Below are positions 15,621 to 23,940 of a DNA stretch of 64,000 bases, piece after piece (the first letter of the stretch is position 1; every line of letters starts with the position of its first letter). A program made the position numbers and the translations under genes. The notes beneath the pieces were generated by a model. The model saw only the letters and a program-made list of their open reading frames with translations, was not told the origin of the DNA and made no database searches. Source of the stretch: RPRC01 sp034933285 (GTDB lineage: Bacteria; Desulfobacterota; Desulfuromonadia; Geobacterales; Geobacteraceae); NCBI GenBank assembly GCA_034933285.1, contig JAYFNT010000004.1, positions 62,001 through 126,000 of the forward strand. Direction: 5' to 3'.

Positions 15621-15658
15621 ATCGCAAATGCAAGATAAAAATATCGCCCATGCGAGAT
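15621..15658. promoter_or_regulatory. Two operator-like dyads spaced 22 bases at the repressor start
   Basis: ATCGCAAATGCAAGAT (15621-15636) and ATCGCCCATGCGAGAT (15643-15658) start exactly 22 bases apart, two helical turns. They overlap the first possible ATG (15628) of the divergent repressor gene and lie 70-100 bases upstream of the ner-like start, so binding could control both directions. Confidence 0.65.
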
Positions 15659-16002
15659 TTATTATGGATTCACTCAGGGGCCATTATGGCCTGAAAACGT
15701 ATGGTAAGTTGGCTGAATTACTGGGTGTTAAACAGAATACGATTTCAACTTGGATTTCCAGAGGATCGTTCGATGTCGATTTAATATATCGCAAATGCGA
15801 TGGTATTAATTTTCACTGGCTGGAAACAGGTGAAGGGGAAATGTTTACGGCTAGGGCAGCAGAGGAATCGGCACAATACAGTTCGCTGGCGGAACCAGTG
15901 GCCAAGGCGCTAGAATTGTTTCAAAAATATCCCGACAAAGCATGGGAGTTTTATGCGGCAATTCTCGAAAGAGCAGAGAATGCCGAAAAAAGAAAAAAAT
16001 GA
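15628..16002 (+). CDS. Phage repressor, CI-type N-terminal domain
   Basis: A 124-residue protein with the CI-repressor N-terminal pattern: YGLKTYGKLAELLGVKQNTISTWISRGSF at about residues 20-48, then INFHWLETGEGEMF, which closes that domain. There is no C-terminal peptidase domain, so it would not be cleaved like lambda CI. It diverges from the ner-like gene and is the likely keeper of lysogeny. Two starts are possible: 15628 (inside an operator) or Met14 at 15667, which has GAGA nearby and leaves the operators in the leader. I keep the longer frame but consider the shorter equally likely. Confidence 0.7.
   Translation: MQDKNIAHARFIMDSLRGHYGLKTYGKLAELLGVKQNTISTWISRGSFDVDLIYRKCDGINFHWLETGEGEMFTARAAEESAQYSSLAEPVAKALELFQKYPDKAWEFYAAILERAENAEKRKK
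15788..15801. promoter_or_regulatory. Perfect operator dyad inside the repressor gene
   Basis: ATCGCA-AA-TGCGAT, six-base arms around two bases, the best match to the consensus of the four sites in this region. It lies about 120-160 bases into the repressor coding sequence. Confidence 0.55.
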
Positions 16003-16209
16003 TCAATTGTCTGCGAATACTATTGCCGCAACCATGGCCAGTGCGGCCGGTGGATCTGGGCGGCATAACAAAATCTGTTGAATAGTCTCAATTTTCTGGT
16101 CCGAGGAAAGATCGGAAAAGGGCCGGGTTGTCTCATATGTTTCTAGGTCCAATGGACGAATCCTCCTGGCCTGTTGTAGTGCTAATGCTAACAGCAATGA
16201 CCGCTCCAA
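16003..16209 (-). CDS. Possible small protein convergent with the repressor
   Basis: A 68-residue frame starting at TTG (16209), sequence beginning MERSLLLALALQQARRIRPL and ending AALAMVAAIVFADN. It stops exactly where the repressor gene ends. No good ribosome site is visible, and the composition is not decisive. It fills what would otherwise be a 326-base stretch without a gene. I list it with low confidence. Confidence 0.28.
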   Translation of the reverse strand: MERSLLLALALQQARRIRPLDLETYETTRPFSDLSSDQKIETIQQILLCRPDPPAALAMVAAIVFADN

Positions 16210-16328
16210 ATTTCTATCATTAAAACAAAAACTTAGTATTTCAGGCAGAAAGACTTTACAGGTTCTCTAAAAATACTTAACGTTTTGTGGTAGTTCGATT
16301 AATTAGTCGGCAAAACGAGGGACGGTTG

Positions 16329-16685
16329 ATGGTCACAAAAGAGGACATTGATAATCGGGTCAGATACAATTTGATACGATTACGGCAGGAGGTAGGGTTA
16401 TCCCAGACAGAACTGGTCAAATGGTCCGGCATAGCGCATATCCCGCAGATTGAGAGCGGTGCAAGCGCCATAGGAAAGAATGTCATTGCACGCCTGGCGA
16501 ATGTCCTGGATGTCGATGTCCTGGAGTTTTTCCAACCCGAAGAAGGTATCATTGAAAGAGTAGATTTACTTTCAAGATTATCAAAAATGTTTCAGGAATG
16601 CACACCACGCGGCCAAAAGGTGGTCCTGCGTATAGTAAAGTCTTTCAGGGAGTACGAAACAGGTCTAAAATTTTTATCAAAATAA
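16329..16685 (+). CDS. XRE-family HTH regulator
   Basis: A 118-residue protein with an XRE helix-turn-helix: RVRYNLIRLRQEVGLSQTELVKWSG at residues 9-33, then QIESGASAIGKNVIARLANVLDVDVLEFF. A short C-terminal tail ends with LRIVKSFREYE, as in many stand-alone XRE regulators. The ATG at 16329 has GAGGGACGG upstream; the longer frame to 16287 lacks one. It opens the AT-rich plus-strand block and may control it or act as a second immunity regulator. Confidence 0.7.
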   Translation: MVTKEDIDNRVRYNLIRLRQEVGLSQTELVKWSGIAHIPQIESGASAIGKNVIARLANVLDVDVLEFFQPEEGIIERVDLLSRLSKMFQECTPRGQKVVLRIVKSFREYETGLKFLSK

Positions 16686-16780
16686 TCAATTAATACCGAA
16701 ATTACTTGTGAGAGAAAAGAGTGATATCAATAAATTATTGAAGAATTTGACATGATCAAGAATCTCCTTTTAATGGAGGC

Positions 16781-17146
16781 ATGGATAAGAAAAATGTAGG
16801 CACCCGTATTAGAAAAATTCGCGTCAAACTCGGATATAACCAGACCGAGTTCGGCAAATTGATCGATGCTAGTAACGCCTCCGTCTCGGCCTACGAAAAC
16901 GGCGACTCCTATGCGCCGATCGGCACGCTGATCAAAATTGCGCAACTCGCCGGTGTCTCAATTGAATGGATTATCATGGGCGAAGAAGTATCCCGGGAAA
17001 CCCTGATGAAACTACTTTCCGAAGAAGAAATCAGGCTTTTGGTTGCCTTTAACCGAGCTGACCCGGAAGACCGGAAAATGATATTACGAATTGCAGAAGC
17101 TGTCGTAAGTAGCAATGCACAGGAGAGAAATGGCACTCAATATTAA
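16781..17146 (+). CDS. XRE-family HTH regulator next to the nuclease-like gene
   Basis: A 121-residue protein starting MDKKNVGTRIRKIRVKLGYNQ. The HTH covers residues 8-60 (NQTEFGKLIDASNASVSAYENGDSYAPIGTL is its core), with VSIEWIIMGEE typical of phage-type XRE proteins, and a helical tail that resembles the C-terminus of the previous regulator (MILRIAEAV against VVLRIVKSF). TGGAGGC lies directly before the ATG. It ends 17 bases before the HsdR-N-like gene, so the two probably form one transcript. Confidence 0.7.
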   Translation: MDKKNVGTRIRKIRVKLGYNQTEFGKLIDASNASVSAYENGDSYAPIGTLIKIAQLAGVSIEWIIMGEEVSRETLMKLLSEEEIRLLVAFNRADPEDRKMILRIAEAVVSSNAQERNGTQY

Positions 17147-17163
17147 TTGAAAAGGAGGATGCT

Positions 17164-18345
17164 ATGCCGGAATTCAAGGAGAGACTTAACAAGCACATCG
17201 AGCACATCAAAAACGTCGGACCACATTGTAGTACTGAGGAAACGACGAAACAGGCTCTCATCCTACCTTTTCTCGATATTATCGATTTCAGCCCGTTTGA
17301 TCCCACTAAGGTCAAGGCAGAATATTGTGCCGATCTACCAGGAATAAAAAATAACGAGAGAGTGGATTATGCGCTTTTCTCGGACGGCAATCCCGTCATG
17401 TTCGTTGAAGCCAAGGCTTTCACCGAAAAAATCACCAATCATACCGGCCAACTTGCCAGATACTTTAATGCCACTCCGGGAGTCGCTGTCGCAGCCATAA
17501 CAAACGGTCGTGAATGGCGCTTCTTTACTGACTTGAAAAATCCTAACATCATGGATGATGCACCATTCCTTGTTGTTGATTTGACAACCCTTTCCGAAAA
17601 CCATATAGAGCAGCTTTCACGTTTCCGTCATGACAATTTCCAACCAGACAAGCTGAAAACTTTTGCTGAAGAACGTGTATATTTAAATATCTTTCAGACT
17701 GTGATCGAAAGCTGCTTGCGTGACCCTGATGCAGATTTTGTAAGGTTCGTTGCCACAAGAGCCGAACTGGCCCCCAAACTTACCAGTAAATTCATCGATA
17801 CCATTACCCCAATCGTAAAACAGTCCGTTGCTGAAGCCATTAGCCGAATGGTAGTAAGCGGATTATCTGCGCCTCCACCGGTTGCTCAACAAATCGCAGA
17901 TACTAATTTCAACCCTGCAATACCTTCACTTGACGGTGATCAGGTTGATCCAAATAACCCGAAAATTATTACCACGATTGCAGAGAGGCAAGTCCTCTCG
18001 ATCATCCAAACCATGCTTGAAGGGCAAGTGCCGACAGAAGAGATCGTTGGGAAGGATACGGAAAGCTACTATACGGTTCTTTATCAGGGAAAAGTCAACA
18101 GATGGATACTTCGTTACGTGGGAGACCGGGCCAAGCCTCTCGTTTATTTCAACGGTATGATCACAGATGATTATAAGGCGCAGGTGGCGAATCGCGGTCT
18201 CGAATTCGGCCCTGGGGAAAGTATAGTGCTCCCTAAGCCGGAATACTTGATAAAACTATCTGGATTAGTGAACAATGCTCTTGTTTATTGCCAGGACGAT
18301 GCGAATTTTAAACGAGAAAAAGATTCCAAAAAAAGTTCTGAGTAA
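17164..18345 (+). CDS. HsdR N-terminal-like PD-(D/E)xK nuclease-fold protein
   Basis: A 393-residue protein. The N-terminal 150 residues match the type I restriction R-subunit N-terminal domain: STEETTKQALILPFLDII (residues 23-40), then the nuclease-fold triad RVDYALFSDGNPVMFVEAK with D68, E82 and K84, and QLARYFNAT. There is no helicase (no Walker motifs), and no HsdM or HsdS gene is adjacent, so it is not a type I enzyme. The C-terminal half (about residues 250-380) is a separate alpha/beta domain. Such stand-alone proteins sit in prophages and defence loci. Here it follows an XRE regulator. DNA cutting is inferred from the intact triad. Confidence 0.65.
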   Translation: MPEFKERLNKHIEHIKNVGPHCSTEETTKQALILPFLDIIDFSPFDPTKVKAEYCADLPGIKNNERVDYALFSDGNPVMFVEAKAFTEKITNHTGQLARYFNATPGVAVAAITNGREWRFFTDLKNPNIMDDAPFLVVDLTTLSENHIEQLSRFRHDNFQPDKLKTFAEERVYLNIFQTVIESCLRDPDADFVRFVATRAELAPKLTSKFIDTITPIVKQSVAEAISRMVVSGLSAPPPVAQQIADTNFNPAIPSLDGDQVDPNNPKIITTIAERQVLSIIQTMLEGQVPTEEIVGKDTESYYTVLYQGKVNRWILRYVGDRAKPLVYFNGMITDDYKAQVANRGLEFGPGESIVLPKPEYLIKLSGLVNNALVYCQDDANFKREKDSKKSSE

Positions 18346-18371
18346 TAGTAGGAGAATTAAAGGAGATAGAG

Positions 18372-18725
18372 ATGACACGATGGTTTGTTTTCCTCTTTCT
18401 TATGGTATCTTCGACCGTGTATGCAAGTGAGGCCCGCGATGTAACCGTCAACAATTTGCAGCATATCGAAACCAAACGAGGCGCTGGATACGTCTTTTTG
18501 AGTTTCAAGATAGATGTTGAGAATACAGGTGAAAGAGGATCAGTGTTTGTCGAGATTTTGGGCAAAGACGCGAACGGGTTTCAAATTTCTTCCGTTCATG
18601 CAAATGGAATGGTAAATAGTAGTGACCGGGCTGTTTTGACCACTACAACGGCTATCAGTGAGCGTGAATTCAGCAATATTGTGACCTGGGAGATCAGCCG
18701 CATAGAGAAATTCATCCGACCCTAG
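18372..18725 (+). CDS. Small secreted protein of the prophage cargo block
   Basis: A 117-residue protein with a clean signal peptide, MTRWFVFLFLMVSSTVYASEA, cleaved after YAS or so, followed by an 95-residue beta-rich domain (SFKIDVENTGERGSVFVEILG is a FxxxVxNxG immunoglobulin-like motif). GGAGATAG precedes the ATG. It would sit in the periplasm. A periplasmic product in a prophage cargo block fits a superinfection-exclusion or lysogenic-conversion role, but this is inference. Confidence 0.6.
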   Translation: MTRWFVFLFLMVSSTVYASEARDVTVNNLQHIETKRGAGYVFLSFKIDVENTGERGSVFVEILGKDANGFQISSVHANGMVNSSDRAVLTTTTAISEREFSNIVTWEISRIEKFIRP

Positions 18726-18833
18726 CGTCGCACCGATCTATATTGATATTTAGCCTGGCCCGCGTCGTGGGCCCAGGGCCATATAAGATCATCGGGATCG
18801 AGACAGCAAAATAAACTTCAAGGAGGTTTTGAG

Positions 18834-19817
18834 TTGAGCGCAATTACGACGATAAACTTATTCGAAGAAGCGGACGCATGGAAACTGCTTGAAGATGTAA
18901 TTCAAGGCAGGTTGCCTGAAGGGGAATTTAAAATAGATTTCGGGGACTGGCCTGAATTTTCGTTTCGCATGGAAGGAGCGAAATACAATTCTTCACTTAC
19001 AACGAAGATGATGGATGCGCTTATCGATCTACAGAGAAATATTTACCGTTCCTATGCCAAATTGTACTATGATGATGCAAATAAACGATTGACTGAAGCT
19101 GAAAAACAAAAACTAGAAATAATGGTTCAGGTTTTTCCTGGTAGTACTGGATTAAAGGCTAAATTAGCTGAAATTGCTAAACAATTTACACAAGGAGCAA
19201 TCAACAAGATGGAGGCAAAACATTTTGTTATTGTTTTGACAACTGGCATACTTTGCCTTACCGGCCAAACCATGTGGAAGAATTATTTGAATGTTCAAGG
19301 GGAAGCAAAAAACGTCAATGCAAAGGTTGCACTTTCTAAGGAAGAAACAAGGAGGATGGAAATTTTCCGTGATGCTATGGTACAGGTATCCCACGTTTCA
19401 GCTCAAAAAGCTGATGCCGAAGAGTTTTATAATAAAGTACTGAAAAGTGCGGTTTCTTCCGAACAAGTCCATGTCGCCGGGCAAATAATTAAAAAAGAAC
19501 AGCTACTTCAGCTCGTAAGAGGTTCTCGATCCACTTCACAAGAAATATGTTTAAATGGTGTGTACAGAATTCTTCGTGTAGACAGTTCAAAACCAGGTGT
19601 TTTTAAGGTTGATGTGCAAGATGAAAAGGGGAAGAAATTCCCCGCTATTCTCGACGAATCAGTTCTTATTACAAAGGAACAGAACCGGAAATTGCTTCAA
19701 GAAGCGGAATGGATGAAAAAGCCTATATCGCTTATGATCGATGGGACAGAAGTTCGTGGAGAAATAACTACAGCCAAAATACTAGATGTTATGGATAAGT
19801 ACGTTGCAAATAGGTGA
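18834..19817 (+). CDS. Uncharacterised protein with one central membrane helix
   Basis: A 327-residue protein starting at TTG, chosen because AAGGAGGTTTTGAG lies directly before it. Residues 1-125 are soluble, with FKIDFGDWPEFSFRMEG and a helical bundle; residues 130-147 (HFVIVLTTGILCLTGQTMW) form a single membrane helix; residues 150-327 are a second soluble domain with an OB- or beta-barrel-like stretch (CLNGVYRILRVDSSKPGVF). Two domains held on opposite sides of, or at, the inner membrane is an effector-like layout. I recognise no family. The gene is AT-richer than its surroundings. Confidence 0.6.
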   Translation: MSAITTINLFEEADAWKLLEDVIQGRLPEGEFKIDFGDWPEFSFRMEGAKYNSSLTTKMMDALIDLQRNIYRSYAKLYYDDANKRLTEAEKQKLEIMVQVFPGSTGLKAKLAEIAKQFTQGAINKMEAKHFVIVLTTGILCLTGQTMWKNYLNVQGEAKNVNAKVALSKEETRRMEIFRDAMVQVSHVSAQKADAEEFYNKVLKSAVSSEQVHVAGQIIKKEQLLQLVRGSRSTSQEICLNGVYRILRVDSSKPGVFKVDVQDEKGKKFPAILDESVLITKEQNRKLLQEAEWMKKPISLMIDGTEVRGEITTAKILDVMDKYVANR

Positions 19818-20309
19818 AGGGCACACCTTTCCTCACTATGTCTCATCCTGGTTACATCAAAACCACTTAGCCGAATGCCATCGCGGGCGCCACGATTCTA
19901 GGAAAATCAGCCAGCGATTTCCAGCGTGAAATCATCCTTCTATATTGAAAAATATCGTCTCCGGTCTTGGCCAACAATAAGACAATCTCCTTCGCCGCGG
20001 CCGCCGCAAAACCCTCATCAAAAATGATTTAATTTTGCCCCCGAATTACCCACTTCGTCGCCCTGATGTAAACCATTGCAAACCTCATTATGACATTTTT
20101 CAGCTACATATTATGTCATCCCCCTTCAAGAAGGCATGGACGGTTTCGTATTTGTTTCGGCTTGCAATAACGAGCCTTTACCTCTATTACTAAGGAGAGA
20201 GCGTGACCCCGTACCATGAGGGCCGTTGAAATAAGGAACGGAATACTATGTTACCCGATGCGGAGTCAGCGTCTGAAATCATGCGAATATACAAGATATG
20301 GAGGGAGAG
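19818..20309. other. Gene-free junction, probable prophage end and host flank
   Basis: About 490 bases without a convincing gene between the cargo block and pepA. It contains a TGACAT...ATGTCA inverted repeat (20091-20118) and several TCGCGG/TCGCCG-rich patches. In Mu the end with the repressor is the left end; here that places the prophage terminus right of the repressor, and this gap is the most likely spot. I could not identify a TG/CA terminus or a 5-base duplication because the other end lies outside the window. Confidence 0.4.
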
Positions 20310-21782
20310 ATGAAATTTCAGGTGACAACGCGGGAGCCGCTTGAGCACCCCTGCCCGGTTCTCGTGCTCGGCTGTTTTGAGGGAAAGCCTGACGAGCAGT
20401 GCCTGGCGGGTTTGGACAAGCTGCTGGATGGAGCGATTGCCAGGCTGTTTCAGGGCCGGGAGTTCACCGGCGCCCTGAATAGCGTAAAAGTCATCCATAC
20501 TTTCGGCAGGATTGCTGCGGAACGTGTGCTTCTGGTGGGGCTCGGCAAGGAAGGGGACTTCTTTCCCGACAGGATGAGGCAGGCTGCCGGTACTGCAGCC
20601 AAGGTTCTTCGCTCTTCATCCCAGCATTCCGCGGCATTTTACCTGTTGAACCGGACCGACCTGCTGCAGCATGCTGCGGAAGGTTATGCCTTGGGTGATT
20701 ACACCTTTGAACAGTACAAATCGGAACCGGAGAAGCTGGACAGAGTGGAAACGGTCACGTTCATACTGCCTGATGTCGTGAATGTGAAAGAAGCCGAGAA
20801 AATGCTTGCCGAGGTTAAGCGAGTCTGTGAAGCGGTCCGATTCACCCGTGACCTGGTGTCACAGCCGGGAAATGTGGCTACCCCGGCTTATCTGGCTGAA
20901 AAAGCCTCCGAGATGGCAGCCCGTTTCGGTGTCAACTGCCAAACCTGGGATCGGGACGAGATCGAGCGCCGCGGCATGCATGCCCTGCTGGCAGTGTCAC
21001 GAGGCTCCCGGCAGCCGCCGCGCTTCATCACCCTCGACTATCGGGGGACGGAGGAAAAATCGAAACCAGTGGTGCTGGTGGGCAAGGGCATTACATTTGA
21101 CTCCGGCGGAATTTCCCTGAAACCGAGAGAGGGCATGGAACGAATGAAGGACGACATGGCCGGAGCAGCGACAGTCATGGGAATTGTCATGGCCGCGGCC
21201 TCACTCAAGCTGCCGCTCAACATCATAGGCCTGATCCCGGCTGCCGAGAATCTGCCCGGTGGAAATGCCAGCAAACCGGGGGACGTGATACGCTCCATGT
21301 CGGGCAAGACCGTGGAGATCGTCAATACTGATGCCGAGGGGAGACTTGTGCTGTGCGATGCCCTTCATCATGCACAGAGCTACCGGCCGTCGGCGGTCAT
21401 TGATCTTGCCACCCTGACCGGGGCCTGTGTGGTCGCTCTCGGCAACCTGGCAACCGGCATGCTGGGGACCGATGAAGGACTCAAAAGGGCCCTCGGGAAG
21501 GCTGGTGAGGCAACTGGCGAAAAGGTTTGGGAACTGCCGCTTTGGGAGGAGTACGGTGAGGTGATGAAGAGTGATATCGCAGACCTGAAAAATTCCGGAG
21601 GTCCTGCTGCCGGGACCATAACCGCGGCTTGGTTCCTGAAAAACTTCACGGGTTCTGCGAAATGGGTTCATCTTGATATCGCAGGCACGGCCTGGGAGGA
21701 AAAGGGGCGGCATTACCTGCCGAAAGGGGCTACCGGGATAGGGGTAAGGCTCCTCGTCCACTACTTGCGGAGTCTCTGTTGA
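20310..21782 (+). CDS. pepA: Leucyl aminopeptidase (M17)
   Basis: A 490-residue cytosolic aminopeptidase that removes N-terminal residues from peptides using two metal ions. The M17 signature is plain: VGKGITFDSGGISLKP at about residues 257-272 (metal Lys and Asp) and NTDAEGRLVL with the second Asp/Glu pair about 75 residues later, plus RDLVSQPGN before them. I start at the ATG at 20310, which has GGAGGGAG directly upstream, rather than 12 bases earlier. It stands alone as the first host gene after the prophage, followed by a repeat element rather than a terminator. Confidence 0.93.
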   Translation: MKFQVTTREPLEHPCPVLVLGCFEGKPDEQCLAGLDKLLDGAIARLFQGREFTGALNSVKVIHTFGRIAAERVLLVGLGKEGDFFPDRMRQAAGTAAKVLRSSSQHSAAFYLLNRTDLLQHAAEGYALGDYTFEQYKSEPEKLDRVETVTFILPDVVNVKEAEKMLAEVKRVCEAVRFTRDLVSQPGNVATPAYLAEKASEMAARFGVNCQTWDRDEIERRGMHALLAVSRGSRQPPRFITLDYRGTEEKSKPVVLVGKGITFDSGGISLKPREGMERMKDDMAGAATVMGIVMAAASLKLPLNIIGLIPAAENLPGGNASKPGDVIRSMSGKTVEIVNTDAEGRLVLCDALHHAQSYRPSAVIDLATLTGACVVALGNLATGMLGTDEGLKRALGKAGEATGEKVWELPLWEEYGEVMKSDIADLKNSGGPAAGTITAAWFLKNFTGSAKWVHLDIAGTAWEEKGRHYLPKGATGIGVRLLVHYLRSLC

Positions 21783-21792
21783 AACGGGTCGA

Positions 21793-21887
21793 CAGGTTGT
21801 TGAGAAACTTCTGTGGAGAGCCGTATGCGGCGTTGCGCTCCGTGCGTCTTGCATCCGGCCTTCCTTATGACGTTTTTCAACAGCCTG
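21793..21887. repeat. Inverted-repeat-ended intergenic element (CAGGTTGTTGA type)
   Basis: A 95-base element with ends CAGGTTGTTGAGAAAC and GTTTTTCAACAGCCTG in inverted order. It lies between pepA and the DMT gene. Ends like these reappear as a short hairpin at 38162-38192. The structure suggests a small non-autonomous element or a processed REP-like unit. Confidence 0.6.
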
Positions 21888-21906
21888 AGCTGGAGGGGCA
21901 GGGCCG

Positions 21907-22767
21907 ATGACCGGCTGGTTTGCCTGTGCGCTGGCCGCGCTTTTGCTCATGGGCGTGCAGCGGTTTCTCTACAAGGTCGTGGCTGAACGATCATGCGACA
22001 CGCTGTTGACGACCCTCTCGTTCATGGCCACGGTGACAGTAATAAGCACTGCTGCCTTCTTCGCAGGCGGCGCCGAAGTGAAGGACCTGCGGGCCCTGCT
22101 GCTGGCAGGATTCGCCAACAGTCTGGCTTTTCTTGCCGCAACCCTGTCCCACATCGAAGCATTGAAAAGACTCCCTGCCGCCATTGCTTATCCGCTCATA
22201 AGGCTGGATGCGGTCCTGGTGGTCGTCATCTCCATTGTTTTTTTTCACGAAAGTATGCTTGGCAGGCAGGGAATCGGGATCTTTATCGCAGTTTTTGCGG
22301 CAGTACTGGTTGCACGTGGCCGCAATCGCATCCAGACACCTTTCGCTCCATCCAGTCGGGGATTCCTTTTCGTGGCCATGGCGATCCTGGCCGGAACTGC
22401 GGCTGCCGTATCGAGCCGCTTTGCAGTGCTTCATACCGACAAGACGGCATTCATTGCGGTATCTTACGGTTTGTCCACTATCTTCGCTTTTTTTATGGGA
22501 AGAGGCTCTGTAAACGGCAAAGTCCCGGAACGATTCCGATCTTCCTTATTCATTGGCGTTTCAATGGGTATCCTGAACGTGGCCGGATATTATGCCTATC
22601 TGGAGGGATTGTCCCGCGGCCCCCTTTCTCTGGTCACTGTAATTACCGGGATGCATTTCGTTGTAGCGGTAATTTTTTCACTGCTCATATATCGCGAGCG
22701 GCTGTCACCGGTAAGTTTCGCCGGCATAGTCCTTGCCGTGCTGTCTCTAGTCCTGATCAGGGTCTGA
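21907..22767 (+). CDS. EamA-type DMT permease
   Basis: A 286-residue membrane protein with about ten hydrophobic segments in two repeats. The first repeat ends with RLPAAIAYPLIRLDAVLVVVIS and the second with LSRGPLSLVTVITGMHFVVAVIFSLL, the duplicated EamA half pattern; FHESMLGRQGIGI and YRERLSPVSFAGI are the matching short motifs after helix 4 and helix 9. DMT permeases export small metabolites such as amino acids, but the substrate is unknown. The start at 21907 is close to the repeat element upstream. Confidence 0.75.
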   Translation: MTGWFACALAALLLMGVQRFLYKVVAERSCDTLLTTLSFMATVTVISTAAFFAGGAEVKDLRALLLAGFANSLAFLAATLSHIEALKRLPAAIAYPLIRLDAVLVVVISIVFFHESMLGRQGIGIFIAVFAAVLVARGRNRIQTPFAPSSRGFLFVAMAILAGTAAAVSSRFAVLHTDKTAFIAVSYGLSTIFAFFMGRGSVNGKVPERFRSSLFIGVSMGILNVAGYYAYLEGLSRGPLSLVTVITGMHFVVAVIFSLLIYRERLSPVSFAGIVLAVLSLVLIRV

Positions 22768-22958
22768 AGCATTCTTTTTCAAGCGGCAGGTTTGCATTTA
22801 TGGGAGGAGCGTGGACCGGTGATACAAAACACCAGTCCACGCTCCTTGTGCAACCTGCTGCTGTTGCGGCAGCTAAAAGGAAGGGAGGCGATGTTTCGGA
22901 CGCTATCGAACCGTCGTCCTGCCAGGCATGTTCGGCAGCGTCCGGCTTTCGGCCTCAA

Positions 22959-23342
22959 TTATGGATGGGTCCCCGGTTTGGGGTTCTGGTCGAGAGTGGA
23001 AGCGGGCTGCTCCACGCTCTGCGGCTCTTTTTTCACGCTGTTGCCGGGATCGGTCACCGAAGGCTGATCAATCTTGCGTACGCCGTTATTGTCGATTTTC
23101 ACCCTGTCTCCGACCCGGGCGTTTTCCACATATTTTGCAGCCAACTGATATTCCTTGCTGCTGTCGCCCACTGACTGGAGCGTGACAGTACCGCTTTCAA
23201 TCTTGGTGACGATGGCTTCGTCACCAAGGGCCGTATATGCGGCTTTGACGGGATCGGTCAGCTCTGTTGACCAGCCGGTGACGGCGTAACCGGTTAAGAG
23301 CGTGAGGCAGAGAGCTGCGATTACATTCTGGAAAATTCTCAT
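22959..23342 (-). CDS. Small periplasmic protein, OB-like
   Basis: A 127-residue exported protein. The signal peptide is MRIFQNVIAALCLTLLTGYAV with cleavage around GWS-TE. The mature part (VTKIESGTVTLQSVGDSSKEYQLAAKYVENARVGDRVKI has a five-strand pattern with key V..I..G.VTL and GDRVKID) looks like a small OB or SH3-like barrel, followed by a Pro/Gln-rich disordered tail. AGGAGATATGAA precedes the ATG. Function unknown. The frame at 23339-23539 overlapping its start is probably not a gene. Confidence 0.6.
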   Translation of the reverse strand: MRIFQNVIAALCLTLLTGYAVTGWSTELTDPVKAAYTALGDEAIVTKIESGTVTLQSVGDSSKEYQLAAKYVENARVGDRVKIDNNGVRKIDQPSVTDPGNSVKKEPQSVEQPASTLDQNPKPGTHP

Positions 23343-23940
23343 TTCATATCTCCTTTTTCTTGTGAAACTTCCCGGATTGATGAGGGATCAGGAGCACGGC
23401 TGCGACCGGCTCCAGCGGCTAGGGGTCTGTCAATCACCTCCATTTCCTCATGTGATGCAGGAACCTGCATCGACGTAATGCCATATCTTGTTTTTGCCTG
23501 AACGATTATTAACAGATCGGGATTGGTGTAACAATCCACCGGACGGCTATTTATTTATACCGATAAACGAGTGACTCTTCAGGAATGATGGAGGGGTGCC
23601 TTTCGCCCGGATTCCTGATATTCTATTCAGAGCCAGGCAGCGGTTAACCGCAGGAGGCTTACCCTGGGCACATGGTTGCGGAAACGGTTTTTCTGTTTGT
23701 TTTATAAATTAAATACCAGGATGTGGATGAACATGACTCAGGACTTGGTCTAAGCCGTAATCTCAGAAATGTATTGCTACTGATGATATAATTAAAGTCA
23801 CTCTAACGAGTTAATATATGTGCCTTACTCTTCGCCATCTTTCGGCTTGGGAGCGCTTTCCGGTTTGCACGACCCGGTATTTCTGCCGGGAAATATTCGT
23901 GGTATGAGACACTGAAAACGCAGCTAAAGGGAGGCTTGCC
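23343..23940. other. Intergenic region before the ADP-ribosylglycohydrolase
   Basis: About 600 bases. The minus-strand frame 23339-23539 (66 codons) overlaps the neighbour by four bases but has no recognisable protein character. The rest is gene-free and moderately AT-rich between 23690 and 23820. I see no clear terminator or promoter. Confidence 0.4.

Noticed and set aside
17164..18345. A complete type I restriction system
   Set aside because: Only the R-subunit N-terminal domain type is present; no helicase motifs and no HsdM or HsdS genes lie nearby.
20091..20118. TGACAT/ATGTCA inverted repeat as the prophage terminus
   Set aside because: Mu-like ends are TG...CA with multiple transposase sites; a single short inverted repeat is not enough, and the other end is not in the window.
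23339..23539. A 66-codon frame overlapping the small periplasmic protein gene by four bases
   Set aside because: The overlap is suggestive, but no ribosome site or protein-like pattern is visible; left as part of the intergenic entry.
23663..23678. A possible sigma-54 site (GG-N10-GC) upstream of the ADP-ribosylglycohydrolase
   Set aside because: Only the GG/GC pair fits; the TGGCAC and TTGC parts are out of spacing and the site is 260 bases from the gene.
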